A stretch of DNA of 18,184 nt from Gemmatimonadota bacterium (GCA_002686955.1 NYZA01000161.1:1-18184); one strand, 5' to 3'. Shown: positions 1 through 8,600, counted from the first letter of the stretch. Translations and numbers: made by a program. The notes: generated from the letters alone by a model not told the origin.

Positions 1-2
1 CT

Positions 3-620
3 CTCGGTGCCGCCACGCCGGCTGGCACGGAGTCGGCCGAGACCGCGCCGATGAACGGAGGTGGGGACAATTTGGTTGCGGTCGCATCGAGACCCGCGGT
101 CAGCGTGGGTCCGGTGACACGGTTCACTTTGCAGGTGCAATCGATGACGAGCACGCGCGGAAACGCGCTTCCGACCTCTCCAGCGGGAGAGGTGATCGAA
201 GGGTCCCCCGTAAGCCGAAGAGCGATCGAGATTACGCGCAAGGCTGAAGGGGAAGGTGGGAGCGACGGGTCAGCGATCGCCCGATCTACAGAGGAAGGCG
301 AATATCCATCGATGGACCAGACGCCCCCCACGCCTCGATCCTTCGAGTTCGGGATGGGCGCCGCGGCGCCGAATCCCTTCAATCCGCGCACTCTCATCCC
401 TTTCACCCTCGAGGAATCGGCGCCAAGCAGCCTGATGATCTACGATGCGGCGGGGCGGCGAGTCGTTGTGCTCGTAGAGGGGACGATGGAACGAGGTGCA
501 CACGTCGTGGAATGGGATGGGCGAACTGGTGCCGGCCTCCCAGTGGCGAGTGGCGTGTATTCAGCCGTTTTGCGAACGAAGGGAAAGGAAGCCCTAACTC
601 GGCTGGTTCTTCTGAAATAG
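3..620 (+). CDS. Secreted protein fragment with C-terminal FlgD/T9SS-like domain (5' end outside window)
   Basis: The frame is open to the left edge with no stop before the ATG at 51, so this is probably the 3' end of a longer gene and the ATG at 51 need not be its start. The last ~95 residues form a FlgD Ig-like / type IX secretion sorting-like module: a PNPFNP motif, then alternating strands with IPFTL, LMIYDAAGRRV, a central HVVEWDGR and a final SGVYSAVLRTKG...RLVLLK. In this family the domain sits at the extreme C-terminus of surface or secreted proteins, and it ends right before the stop here. The ~95 residues before it are low-complexity, rich in Ser, Gly, Glu and Arg, and look like a linker. 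The protein's main function lies outside the window. The gene converges with the regulator gene that ends at 679. Confidence 0.7.
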   Translation, partial: LGAATPAGTESAETAPMNGGGDNLVAVASRPAVSVGPVTRFTLQVQSMTSTRGNALPTSPAGEVIEGSPVSRRAIEITRKAEGEGGSDGSAIARSTEEGEYPSMDQTPPTPRSFEFGMGAAAPNPFNPRTLIPFTLEESAPSSLMIYDAAGRRVVVLVEGTMERGAHVVEWDGRTGAGLPVASGVYSAVLRTKGKEALTRLVLLK

Positions 621-632
621 CGCGCCGGCGCG
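621..632. repeat. 12-bp perfect palindrome after the FlgD-domain gene
   Basis: CGCGCCGGCGCG is a perfect GC-only palindrome that begins at the base after the TAG stop, in the 58-bp gap between two convergent genes. It could add to transcript termination, but there is no T-run on either side, so a canonical intrinsic terminator is not supported. Confidence 0.3.
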
Positions 633-678
633 CAACGCGTGCCGACTCGGGAAGCGAGATCGCACTCAATCCGGACGA

Positions 679-1233
679 CTATTCGACCTCCGTCGCGAGC
701 CGATACACGCCCCGCTCGCGTGTCAGCAAGCGCTCATCCACCATGTCGCGGCGGATTTGGCAGAAGTCGTCGTGGTATTCGGCGATGAGTAGATTCACCT
801 CCTTTTCCGGGTAGATTCGCCCGGGCTCGAAGGCTTGGACGATCTGCTCCAGCACGATCATTCGTTTCTTCCTTTGGACCGGAATGCTGCGGAGCTTGCC
901 GTGGCGGAAGAAGGCGTCGAGAACCTTCTGGCGATACTTTTTCTCGCGCTTCTCCTGCTCCGCCAGTTCGCGCCTGGGCGGGCGGACGAGATCCCGCAGG
1001 GATTGCTCCAAGATCGTGCGGTCGACCGTGAAGATCGTGTAGTACTGATCGCGCTGCGAGGACACCAGGCCCGCCGCCTCGAGCTTCTTCAGGTGGAATG
1101 AGACGGTAGATGCCGAAAGCTTGAGTCGCTCGGCCAGGACCTCAACATAGGTGGGCTGTTCCAGAAGTGCGGCGAGCAGAGAGAGCCTGGACTGGTGCGC
1201 GAGCGCCTTGAACAGGGTCAGAGGATCAGACAT
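679..1233 (-). CDS. ArsR-family winged-helix transcriptional regulator with DUF2087 C-terminal domain
   Basis: I place the start at the ATG at 1233 (MSDPLTLFKALAHQSRL), giving 184 aa. The frame extends further upstream, but homology to ArsR proteins begins here, and GAAGAG-like bases about 10 nt upstream can serve as the ribosome site. Residues 1-75 are a winged helix-turn-helix: ALAHQSRLSLLAALL, then a recognition helix LSASTVSFHLKKLEAAGLV, then a wing ending YYTIFTVD. Residues ~80-104 are a charged linker. Residues ~105-180 match DUF2087 (FFRHGKLRSIPVQRKKR, then YPEKEVNLLIAEYHDDFCQIRRDMVDERLLTR, then VYRLA). No ArsR-type metal-binding Cys cluster is visible, so the signal is probably not a metal. 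The start overlaps the upstream gene's stop by 8 nt, indicating translational coupling. It is a likely autorepressor of its own operon (inference). Confidence 0.85.
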   Translation of the reverse strand: MSDPLTLFKALAHQSRLSLLAALLEQPTYVEVLAERLKLSASTVSFHLKKLEAAGLVSSQRDQYYTIFTVDRTILEQSLRDLVRPPRRELAEQEKREKKYRQKVLDAFFRHGKLRSIPVQRKKRMIVLEQIVQAFEPGRIYPEKEVNLLIAEYHDDFCQIRRDMVDERLLTRERGVYRLATEVE

Positions 1234-1672
1234 CACCGATCTCTTCATCGCGTGCCAGCTTTCCGAAATGATGCTCGAACCGATCTTGCACTGCCTCCAT
1301 CCGGCCGATCTGGACGAGAGCGATTCGACGCTCACGGTGGCGGCCGAAACGCTCGTCCTTCTCCGCCTTCTCGTTCCATCGCACCAACATCTCGTTCACG
1401 AAATCGCAATAGGCCCGGTGGAATCTCTTCGCCGGAGGGAGTGCACTGTCGAGCGGTTTCGCCAATCGCCGTCCGATGGCCGAATCCTCTCCTTCGACGA
1501 AAGTGCGGTACATCTTCGTGAAGACCGTGCCTGCGATGTCGAGCACGTTCGAGCCCACGCGGGCCAGGACGACTTGGTCTTCGTCCTTCCGAGTCTCGAT
1601 CGCAGTGGCTGAGCGCATGGAGTCGAGATCCGATTCGAACGAGCGCCTCGCCTCGTCGAGTCGATTGCGCAT
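1226..1672 (-). CDS. Hypothetical 148-aa helical cytoplasmic protein, operon partner of ArsR-DUF2087 regulator
   Basis: The ATG at 1672 has a GGAG ribosome site at 1679-1682 with 6-nt spacing. The product is highly charged, has no signal peptide or membrane segment, and looks mostly alpha-helical (for example RNRLDEARRSFESDLDSM, then FHRAYCDFVNEMLVRWNEKAEKDERFGRHRERR). I do not recognise the family. It is the first gene of the operon, and its TGA lies inside the first codons of the regulator (overlap 1226-1233), so the two are very probably co-translated. ArsR regulators paired this way often act with a small partner (activator/START-type protein or effector), but nothing in this sequence establishes that role. 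Confidence 0.7.
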   Translation of the reverse strand: MRNRLDEARRSFESDLDSMRSATAIETRKDEDQVVLARVGSNVLDIAGTVFTKMYRTFVEGEDSAIGRRLAKPLDSALPPAKRFHRAYCDFVNEMLVRWNEKAEKDERFGRHRERRIALVQIGRMEAVQDRFEHHFGKLARDEEIGDV

Positions 1673-1716
1673 GAAGGGCTCCAGTTCGCTATCATGAGAG
1701 TCGAAACACTAGTAAC

Positions 1717-1736
1717 ATGGCTAATTCGATAGCCAT
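1717..1736. promoter_or_regulatory. 20-bp palindrome, candidate operator of the ArsR operon
   Basis: ATGGCTAATTCGATAGCCAT has perfect 7-bp arms (1717-1723 and 1730-1736) around a 6-bp centre. It lies from about +2 to +21 relative to the start predicted from the minus-strand promoter at 1745-1773. A repressor bound there would block transcription. Binding by the operon's own regulator is inference. Confidence 0.5.
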
Positions 1737-1744
1737 CGAACCCC

Positions 1745-1773
1745 AAGATAGATCCGCCCTTACGCCGCGTCAA
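1745..1773 (-). promoter_or_regulatory. Sigma-70-type promoter for the ArsR operon
   Basis: On the minus strand TTGACG (-35, at 1768-1773, 5 of 6 to consensus) is followed after exactly 17 bp by TATCTT (-10, at 1745-1750, 4 of 6). The predicted start is near 1738, about 65 nt upstream of the first ATG. This is the best promoter match in the window. Confidence 0.5.
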
Positions 1774-1874
1774 TCTGTTTTTACGATTCTCGATATGGAC
1801 TGTGGTCGCCGGGGTTGTACCATCGGCGAGCTCCTCCTGGAAGGTCCGCGCAATTCGCCTCGAAAAGGTCCGCC

Positions 1875-3494
1875 ATGACCAATGCCCCTCCCCTCACCCT
1901 CTTCCGCGGCGGCCCGATCCACACGATGCTCGGGCCGCGCCTCGACGCGGGCGCCGTGCTCTGCTGTGGAGGATCGATCGACTACGTCGGACCGGTTGAG
2001 GGGCTCGATCGAGCACGGACACGCGGCGCCGAAATCGTGGAATTGGATGGTCGACCGCTTCTGCCGGGATTCTGCGACAGCCACGTGCATATGATCCTCG
2101 CGGCTCAGCAGTTCGCGGCAATCGATTTGCGTGATATCGGCACGCTCGATCAGCTCATCAACATTGTCGCCAACCGTGCCGCCTCCCGCGGAGCCGGCGA
2201 GTGGATCACCGGGTACGGCTGGGAGCGCGAATCACTCCTGACGGAAGGTCCCCTCTCTTCCGCGCTTCTCGATGCCGCAACGATGGACCATCCGGTTTTC
2301 TTGGTGAGCAAGGATTGTCACTCCGCTTGGCTGAACACGTCGGCGTTGAGGCGTCTCGAGGCACTACCGAGGCTCCCCGTCAAGAGCCAAGTGGAACGGA
2401 ATGACGGGCGGCCATCAGGCCTGGTATTCGAAGACGTCTTTTATCTGAGGGAAATGTTGTTGCCACCACTCGCCGATACGGAAAAGGAGCGCGCACTCGC
2501 TTCCTTCGTGCGCCATCTCTGGGGCTGCGGAATCACCGCTGTTCATACCCAAGAGACGAGCAGTGATCTCGAACTCCTGCTGCGGCACCAGGCTCGGTCG
2601 CAAGAGCGGGTCAGGGTGCTCTGCAACCTTGTACTTCCCGAAGCCGGGGAGCTGGAGGTCATCGCCGATTCCTTCCACGCAACCATCCCGAACTGGTTGG
2701 GGATAGGCGGCGCAAAGATCTTCCTCGACGGCTCGTTCGGCTCGCTCACCGCTGCCGTGACCACACCCTATGCGCGCGGCGGCGGTCGAGGAATCTTGAG
2801 TTTGAGCGACACCGAGCTCGGGCGGTGGCTCGACGCCTGCGCGACAAAGAATCTGCCGGCGGTCATGCACGCAATCGGTGATCGGGCGGTCGAGCAGGCG
2901 TTGCGCTGTCTGAAAGGGCGAAAATGGCCGCCGGGAACCCGCCACCGACTCGAGCACGCACAATTGCTCTCGCAACGGATTCTTGCCCGCCACGACCTAC
3001 GCGGGTTGATCTTCAGCGGACAGCCCTCGCATATGTGGCCCGACCGAGGAATCGTCGAACGCAACTTGCCCAATCCCACGGCCAAACGGTGGACTTACCC
3101 GTATCGTACCATCCAGAAATGTGGAGCGATCTTGGTTTTCGGTTCGGACGCCCCGATAGAAACTCCCCACCCATGGAAAGGGATCGAAGCGGCGGTGACC
3201 CGATTGGAAAGTGCCGAGAATTCTCCGTGGATCGCCGAAGAGAGCATCACTCTGACCGACGCCCTGTCCGCCCACACTTCGCGCCCCGCGCTGATCCACG
3301 GGCACGCCTTCCGAACAGGTACTCTGGAGCGAGGACGATCCGCCGATCTGGTGATCCTCGACCGCGATCCCTGGGAGGTGTTCGACCGCGATCCAAGTGA
3401 GTTGCGGCATATTCAGGTAGAACAGACCTTTGTCGAGGGAGAGCGGGTCTACCGACAATCGAATCGAAGACCTCCCGGGGGGACCGCGCACTGA
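1875..3494 (+). CDS. YtcJ-like metal-dependent amidohydrolase (Amidohydrolase_3 family)
   Basis: Start at ATG 1875, preceded by AAAAGG at 1863-1868 with 6-nt spacing; the product is 539 aa, the normal length for this family. The metal-centre residues of the amidohydrolase TIM barrel are all present: the HVH pair at H70 and H72 in GFCDSHVHM, K281 in GGAKIFLDGSFGS, H332 in MHAIGDRA, H361 in RLEHAQL, and D425 in FGSDAPIE. The N- and C-terminal beta-sandwich strands (LFRGGPIHTM at the start; RSADLVILDRDPWEV near the end) flank the barrel. The family hydrolyses C-N bonds of amides and related small molecules, but the substrate cannot be predicted. There is no signal peptide, so it is cytoplasmic. 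It is transcribed divergently from the ArsR-DUF2087 operon, so control by that regulator is possible but unproven. Its stop codon lies inside a dispersed repeat copy. Confidence 0.9.
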   Translation: MTNAPPLTLFRGGPIHTMLGPRLDAGAVLCCGGSIDYVGPVEGLDRARTRGAEIVELDGRPLLPGFCDSHVHMILAAQQFAAIDLRDIGTLDQLINIVANRAASRGAGEWITGYGWERESLLTEGPLSSALLDAATMDHPVFLVSKDCHSAWLNTSALRRLEALPRLPVKSQVERNDGRPSGLVFEDVFYLREMLLPPLADTEKERALASFVRHLWGCGITAVHTQETSSDLELLLRHQARSQERVRVLCNLVLPEAGELEVIADSFHATIPNWLGIGGAKIFLDGSFGSLTAAVTTPYARGGGRGILSLSDTELGRWLDACATKNLPAVMHAIGDRAVEQALRCLKGRKWPPGTRHRLEHAQLLSQRILARHDLRGLIFSGQPSHMWPDRGIVERNLPNPTAKRWTYPYRTIQKCGAILVFGSDAPIETPHPWKGIEAAVTRLESAENSPWIAEESITLTDALSAHTSRPALIHGHAFRTGTLERGRSADLVILDRDPWEVFDRDPSELRHIQVEQTFVEGERVYRQSNRRPPGGTAH

Positions 3495-3550
3495 CAGGCT
3501 TTTCACCGCCATTCGCAGCCAGGCCCGCCCAACGGCTCCGCAAGACCGAA
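3488..3550. repeat. Dispersed 63-bp repeat, copy A
   Basis: This segment aligns without gaps to 14996-15058 at 51 of 63 positions. The core TTCGCAGCCAGGCCCGCCCA is identical in both copies. Copy A includes the TGA stop of the amidohydrolase (3492-3494) and runs into the gap before the convergent polyprenol-kinase-like gene. No other copy was seen in the window. Confidence 0.7.
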
Positions 3551-3578
3551 GCCGCGGGTCGGCGTGCTTCTTTCGTTC

Positions 3579-3594
3579 TCCGGCGAAAGCCGGA
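3579..3594. repeat. REP-like GNRA-loop hairpin between convergent genes
   Basis: CCGGC-GAAA-GCCGG (3580-3593) with an extra T-A pair forms a tight hairpin with a GAAA tetraloop, followed by AATCCAGG. It resembles the widespread palindromic intergenic repeats of the form 'gcgaaagc...ggaatccag' seen in many proteobacterial-type genomes. Lying between two gene ends, it may act as a bidirectional transcript end or RNA stabiliser. Confidence 0.5.
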
Positions 3595-3636
3595 ATCCAG
3601 GCCTACACGGCAACCCGGGTCGCGAATCGCACGGGT

Positions 3637-4614
3637 TCAGATCCACCCGAGCATCCCCAAAACCAGCGTCGCCCCGGCGGCAGCCGACAACGGAATCGTG
3701 AAGTTGTCGTCGATCCTCTTGCTCACCAGCTCGGCTAGCGCGGCCAGCACCGAGGCCCCGGCGGCTACCAAGACCGCCGATCCCACTCCGAGCCCACCGT
3801 GGAACACCGATAGAACCGCGAAGGCGGTCACCGACCCGATCACAAAAAATGTGGTGCTACCTTCGAGCGAGCGGCCGTTAATCAAAGAGATTCGACCCCA
3901 GCGTCGCCCGACGATCGCAGCCGCGGGATCGGCCAGAGCGAGGATCGAAACCGCCAGGGCGCAGACCATCGGCGGGCTCGACAGCGCCAGCACCAGAAGT
4001 GCGGTGGCGTACCAGGTGGCGGAGTTGACGCGCAGCCGCTCGTGAGGGTGGATCACGCGCTCGAAGAGCGCCATCAGAACCCGTTGCAGGAACTTGCTGC
4101 GTCGCCGCCCGAGCTCCAGGGTCCAGGCGAGTGCCGCCAGAAGCGCAGCCATCACGACCAGGCCGGTGGGCGGCAGCACCAGCTCGATGAAGATGAGCGC
4201 CGTGACTCCGTTCGCCAGATGGTAGAGATTGCGGGCGTAGTTGGTGGGGCGCAGGCTCGGAACGTGGATCGACCAGGCCTCGAGATCGAAAGAGAGGCTC
4301 GCGTAGGCGTCGACCAGTTGAGAGCGAAAGGCCATCCAGTCGGCGCGTAGCTCGGCAACCTGCACACCGGGGGGGAGGGTCGGCGTGTTCGCGCGCAACA
4401 CCTCGAGCAGCTCGCTGAGGCGCCCGGTCAGCTCAGCTTGCGGATGGCTCTTCGACGCCTCCAATAGGGCCGCCACCCGCTCCTCGACCTCCTCGAGCCG
4501 GGCGCGAAAGGCGGCGGTCAGCTCGGCCTGCCAGACACTCGGATCGAGCTCCTCGAGGAGGCTGTGCAGATCGAGAGCGATCACTTGGGAGTCGAGCGCC
4601 CGGGCGTAGGTCAT
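3637..4614 (-). CDS. Membrane CTP-dependent polyprenol/dolichol-kinase-like protein
   Basis: I choose the ATG at 4614 (MTYARALDSQVIAL) because GAGGA lies 7 nt upstream; the product is 325 aa. Residues 1-115 are soluble and amphipathic, probably coiled coil (RARLEEVEERVAALLEASK, then LSELLEVLRA). From ~125 on it is a multi-pass membrane domain with hallmarks of the dolichol kinase / phytol kinase / CTP-transferase superfamily: NLYHLANGV (about 129-137), a HPHERLRVNSATWYATALL segment (189-207), DPAAAIVGRRWGR (229-241), GRSLEGSTTFF (247-257) and DDNFTIPLSAAAGA (302-315). Such enzymes phosphorylate isoprenoid alcohols or a related lipid using CTP. The substrate is unknown; a diacylglycerol-kinase-like or cytidylyltransferase role is possible. 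The gene is divergent from the large membrane protein at 4774. Confidence 0.75.
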   Translation of the reverse strand: MTYARALDSQVIALDLHSLLEELDPSVWQAELTAAFRARLEEVEERVAALLEASKSHPQAELTGRLSELLEVLRANTPTLPPGVQVAELRADWMAFRSQLVDAYASLSFDLEAWSIHVPSLRPTNYARNLYHLANGVTALIFIELVLPPTGLVVMAALLAALAWTLELGRRRSKFLQRVLMALFERVIHPHERLRVNSATWYATALLVLALSSPPMVCALAVSILALADPAAAIVGRRWGRISLINGRSLEGSTTFFVIGSVTAFAVLSVFHGGLGVGSAVLVAAGASVLAALAELVSKRIDDNFTIPLSAAAGATLVLGMLGWI

Positions 4615-4773
4615 GCGGAATCCTCGTGGGCTCGGCGGCAGGGAGCCGATCGACACAGAACCCAAACTCTAGCAGATCGGCGGAGCCCGGCTCTCCCCGC
4701 GGTCGGTCATCGAGGACCGAAAGGTCTCCGGCGCGAAGTAGACTGATCGTCAACTCGCTCGCAGGAGATGAAA
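4615..4773. other. Divergent intergenic region with inverted repeats
   Basis: These 159 bp separate two divergently transcribed genes and must hold both promoters, although no clear -35/-10 pair is visible. They contain a 7-bp inverted repeat (GCCGATC at 4645-4651, GATCGGC at 4675-4681, 23-nt loop) and a short palindrome GAGCCCGGCTC (4683-4693). Either could be an operator; both are short enough to be chance. Confidence 0.25.
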
Positions 4774-5622
4774 ATGATCCATCGACTCGTCCTGAATCTC
4801 GTCGCCCTGCTCGTGGGCGCTCCCTTTCTCGCGAGCGCCGATCCACTTCCACGCAATCTCGTTCCGGAGCAGCTGGAGGACTGGATCGATTGGGCCCTCT
4901 GGGAGGACGAGAAAGCGATGTGTACGCGGCTCTACGGTGCCGACGAGACACGTTGCGCTTGGCCTTCGAGGTTGGAGCTCCGGGTCGATGACGGTGGCGG
5001 CGAGTTCGAACAGGGGTGGCAATTGGAGCGGGAATCGTTCGTGCCCCTGCCCGGAGACGCCCGGCGGCGCCCGCTCGATGTGCGGGTCGATGGCAATCTG
5101 GCCATTGTGCACCAGCGGGAGGGGAGGCACGGCGTGACCCTGGGGGCCGGGTCCCACGTTCTGCGCGGCAAGTTCGAATGGGGCGAACTGCCCGAAGCGG
5201 TCCGGATTCCCTCCGAAACCGGACTGGTGTCGCTGGAGCTCCGCGGTGACGAGATCGCATTTCCCCACCGTGACGAAGCAGGAAACATCTACCTCCAGAA
5301 GCGTCTCGGCGAGGAGGATTCCACCAACCGACTCGATCTGGTCGTCCAGCGGCGCATCATCGACGAAGTGCCGCTCCTCGTCTTGACTCAGGTCGAGGTT
5401 CGTGTCTCGGGTCGCAACAGGGAAGAGCTGCTCGGTCCCGCGTTGCTCGAAGGCCTCGTTCCGATGTCCCTCCACGCTTCGCTGCCGGCTCGCCTCGAAC
5501 AGGACGGCAAGCTTCGGGTGCAGGTGCGGCCGGGGTCCTGGACATTGAGGCTACTCGCGCGCGATGTTTGGACGCACATCCTCTCTGGGTCTGTCGGACG
5601 GGCCGGCCTGGGTCGAGGATGA
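4774..5622 (+). CDS. N-terminal part of a large exported two-half membrane protein (frame breaks near 5567)
   Basis: Of two nearby ATGs, the one at 4774 has AGGAG (4763-4767) at 6-nt spacing, whereas the ATG at 4768 would abut it; so translation begins MIHRLVLNLVALLVGAPFLASA, a signal peptide with cleavage after ASA. The mature part opens with a Cys-containing helical stretch (C50, C61), then beta-rich sequence with FVPLPGD (89-95), DVRVDGNLAIV, VTLGAGSHVL and VSLELRG. The in-frame end (after LRLLARD) is an artefact of a frame change: the continuation is in the next frame from about 5567, and removing one T from TTT at 5567-5569 joins the two into one smooth protein of about 1355 aa. I recognise the type from unnamed large membrane proteins of Gram-negative bacteria but know no function for it. 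Confidence 0.7.
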   Translation: MIHRLVLNLVALLVGAPFLASADPLPRNLVPEQLEDWIDWALWEDEKAMCTRLYGADETRCAWPSRLELRVDDGGGEFEQGWQLERESFVPLPGDARRRPLDVRVDGNLAIVHQREGRHGVTLGAGSHVLRGKFEWGELPEAVRIPSETGLVSLELRGDEIAFPHRDEAGNIYLQKRLGEEDSTNRLDLVVQRRIIDEVPLLVLTQVEVRVSGRNREELLGPALLEGLVPMSLHASLPARLEQDGKLRVQVRPGSWTLRLLARDVWTHILSGSVGRAGLGRG

Positions 5623-8600
5623 GGTCTGGGTGTTCGATGCCCGCCCGGACCTGCGGATCGTCGATCTCGAAGGGGCCCCCGCCCTCGATCCGCAGCAAAC
5701 TCGATTACCCGACGAATGGAAGGTCTTGCCTGCCTACCGGATGCGTCCAGGCGAGAAACTCGAATTCGTCGAGCACCGCAGGGGGGATTCCGACCCTGCT
5801 CCCGATCAGCTCGATCTGACGCGTCGATTGTGGCTCGATTTCGACGGCGGCGGTTACACGATCGAGGACCGCATCGTCGGAACGCTGAATGCCGGCTGGC
5901 GACTGGTGATGGCGCCGCCCACGCTGCTGGGCCGGGTGGCGGCGGGGGGAAGCGACCAGCTCATCACGCGACTCGATCGAGAAGGAGAGGGGGTTTCGGG
6001 CGTCGAGCTGCGCAGCTCTTCGATCGATATGGTCGCGGAGAGCCGCTACGAGGGTTCGGCAGCCAGCCTTCCGGCGGTTGGCTGGTCTCACGATTTCCGT
6101 TCCGTAGACGCAACATTGAATCTGCCGCCGGGGTGGCGCCTCATCCACGCAAGAGGGGTCGATCAGGTCGAGAACACATGGGTGAATCAGTGGACTCTCC
6201 TGGATCTGTTTCTGATGCTCATTCTCGCCGCGGCGGTAACGCGCTTGTGGGGCTTCCCTTCGGGGGCACTAGCCCTGATAACCCTCGCGTTGACCCTTTC
6301 GGAGCCCGAGGCGCCACGATGGATCTGGGCCTACGTTCTGATCGCCGAAGCTCTGGTGAGAATGCTGCCGGCCGGATCGTTCGCGAACGTGGTTCGCGGC
6401 GCGCGAATGTTGGGCCTTGCGGTTTTGGTCGGGCTCTCGCTTCTATTCGTCGTGCAACAAGGTCTGCACGGCATGTACCCGGCACTGGAGCGGTCCAGCC
6501 CGGCTCGAGGGGGTCCGCCGCCACCTCCGATCACTTCCGCGAGATCGGTTTCTTTCGCGGTGGCTGATCCCGACGCAAGTCCCGAATTCGAGTTGCCGGC
6601 AGAGGGGACGGCCGAGCAGAGAGTTCCACATGCCGCGCCAAGACCCAGGAAGGTCAGCTACGAACAGAAGATTGGGGTCGATCCAAACGCCATCGTTCAA
6701 ACTGGGCCGGGTCTCCCTCATTGGTCATGGGAAGGAGTATCGCTTCATTGGAGCGGTCCGGTTGCACAAGACCAGGTCGTGAGCCTCGCTCTTCTGGGGC
6801 CAGGCATGAACCTAGTCCTCTCGTTCATGCGGATCTTGCTGACGGCTGCACTCGTGCTCGTCACACTCGGCATTGGAGCGCGACGGGGCGGAAGGCGAGG
6901 AGTGGGGAGCGAGGCTGCGGTAGCGGCTGTTCTCTTTGCGCTCCTTTTCGCCCCCGCGGCGGCAGCGGCATCAGAGACCGGGCATGACGGAGTCTCCAAG
7001 CTTGCCTCCCACGACGGGCGTTCGCCGGATCCCGAGTTGCTCGAGGATCTTCGGCGTCGATTGTTGGCGCCGCCCGATTGTGCGCCGAACTGTGCATCGA
7101 TCGGACGAATGCGACTTCAGGCCGACCCCGGTGTTCTGATCCTGCGTCTCGAGGCGCATACGCAGATTCCCACAGCCATCCCTCTTCCGGGCGACCCCCA
7201 AGGCTGGATGCCGACACAAGTGTTGGTGGATGGCACGGAAGCGGAAGCGATGGCGCGCGAAAGAGATGGAACGCTGAGTCTCGCGCTCGCTCGGGGGCGG
7301 CACCAAGTGATGCTGAAGGGGCCCATCTCGACACTCGATGTCGTGCAGATTCCGCTCCCAATGCGCCCCGCACGCGTCGAGGGGAAAGCGCGAGGGGGGA
7401 ATGTGGAGGGAGTGCACGACGACGGCATGGCCGAAACCGATCTGCAGCTCACCCGAATTCGTGCCGGTGGAGAGGGGGAGACGGGCGACCTCGTTTCGGA
7501 GTCGCTGCCGCCCTTTGTCCGCATCGAGCGTTCGATCTCATTGGGACTCGAGTGGAAGGTCGAAACACGTGTGATCCGGGTGACGCCCCTTGGATCGGCC
7601 ATCTTGCTCGCGGTGCCCTTGCTGGCCGGCGAATCGGTCACGACCGAGGGACATCGCGTAGAAGACGGGCGGGTGCAGGTCACTCTGGGAGCGAAAGAAG
7701 GAACCCGGGAATGGTCGTCTCTCTTGGCTCGACAGAGCGTGCTCGCTCTACGGGCTCCCGATTCCACCGAATGGACCGAGACCTGGCGGATCGATTCCAG
7801 CCCGCTCTGGCATGTGGAGTTCCAAGGGATCCCCCCGATCCACGTTCCGAAGGAGGATGTTGCGCGCGAGTGGCGACCCTGGCCGGGAGAGGAGCTGGAA
7901 ATCAGGGTCATGCGCCCGGAGGCGATCTCGGGTCGAAGCATGACGATCGATCACAGCGAGCTCGTCGTTCGCCCTGGGAGTCGGGCGAGCGATGCGACGC
8001 TCGTTCTCACCGTGCGAACGAGCCGAGGCGGTACGCAGTCGATTACTCTGCCCGATGGTGCCCGCGCGCAGAGAGTCCAGGTGGGCGGATCCGAGCAGCC
8101 GATTCGACAGGAAGGGCGAGTTGTATCGATCTCCTTGAAGCCGGGCAAGCAGAAGGTCGCGATCGACTGGAGGGAGCCGGGCGAAATCGGAGCACGTTAC
8201 ACTACCCCCTCGATCGACGTGGGTACCGAGAGCGTCAACGCTGAGATCGAGGTGGAGTTCCCCCCCAGCCGATGGATCCTCTTCGCGAGTCGACGGCAGT
8301 CGGGCCCCGCCGTGCTCTTCTGGAGCTTCTTGGTGATTGCATTCCTGGTGGCGACAGTTTTGGGAAGAAGTCCGTGGACCCCGCTGAGATTCCGCCACTG
8401 GGCGCTTTTGGGGGTTGGCATGACGCAGGCTGAGCTCGTGGTTGCAATGCTCGTGCCGGCGTGGCTCTTCGTCCTGGGATGGCGAAAACGGACTCCCGAT
8501 CTCTCCCCGGGGCGATTCGATCTGCGACAGATTGCGATCGCGATCTTGACTCTGGTTGCGCTCGCCGGACTCTTCGAGTCGGTGCGGCAAGGCTTGCTGA

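Noticed and set aside
621-632. GC palindrome as an intrinsic terminator
   Set aside because: It has no loop and no T-run on either strand, so it is kept only as a palindrome.
2415-2993. Minus-strand frames inside the amidohydrolase (for example 192 codons)
   Set aside because: The plus strand carries a complete family-typical enzyme with all metal ligands; the antisense frames have no motifs and no ribosome sites.
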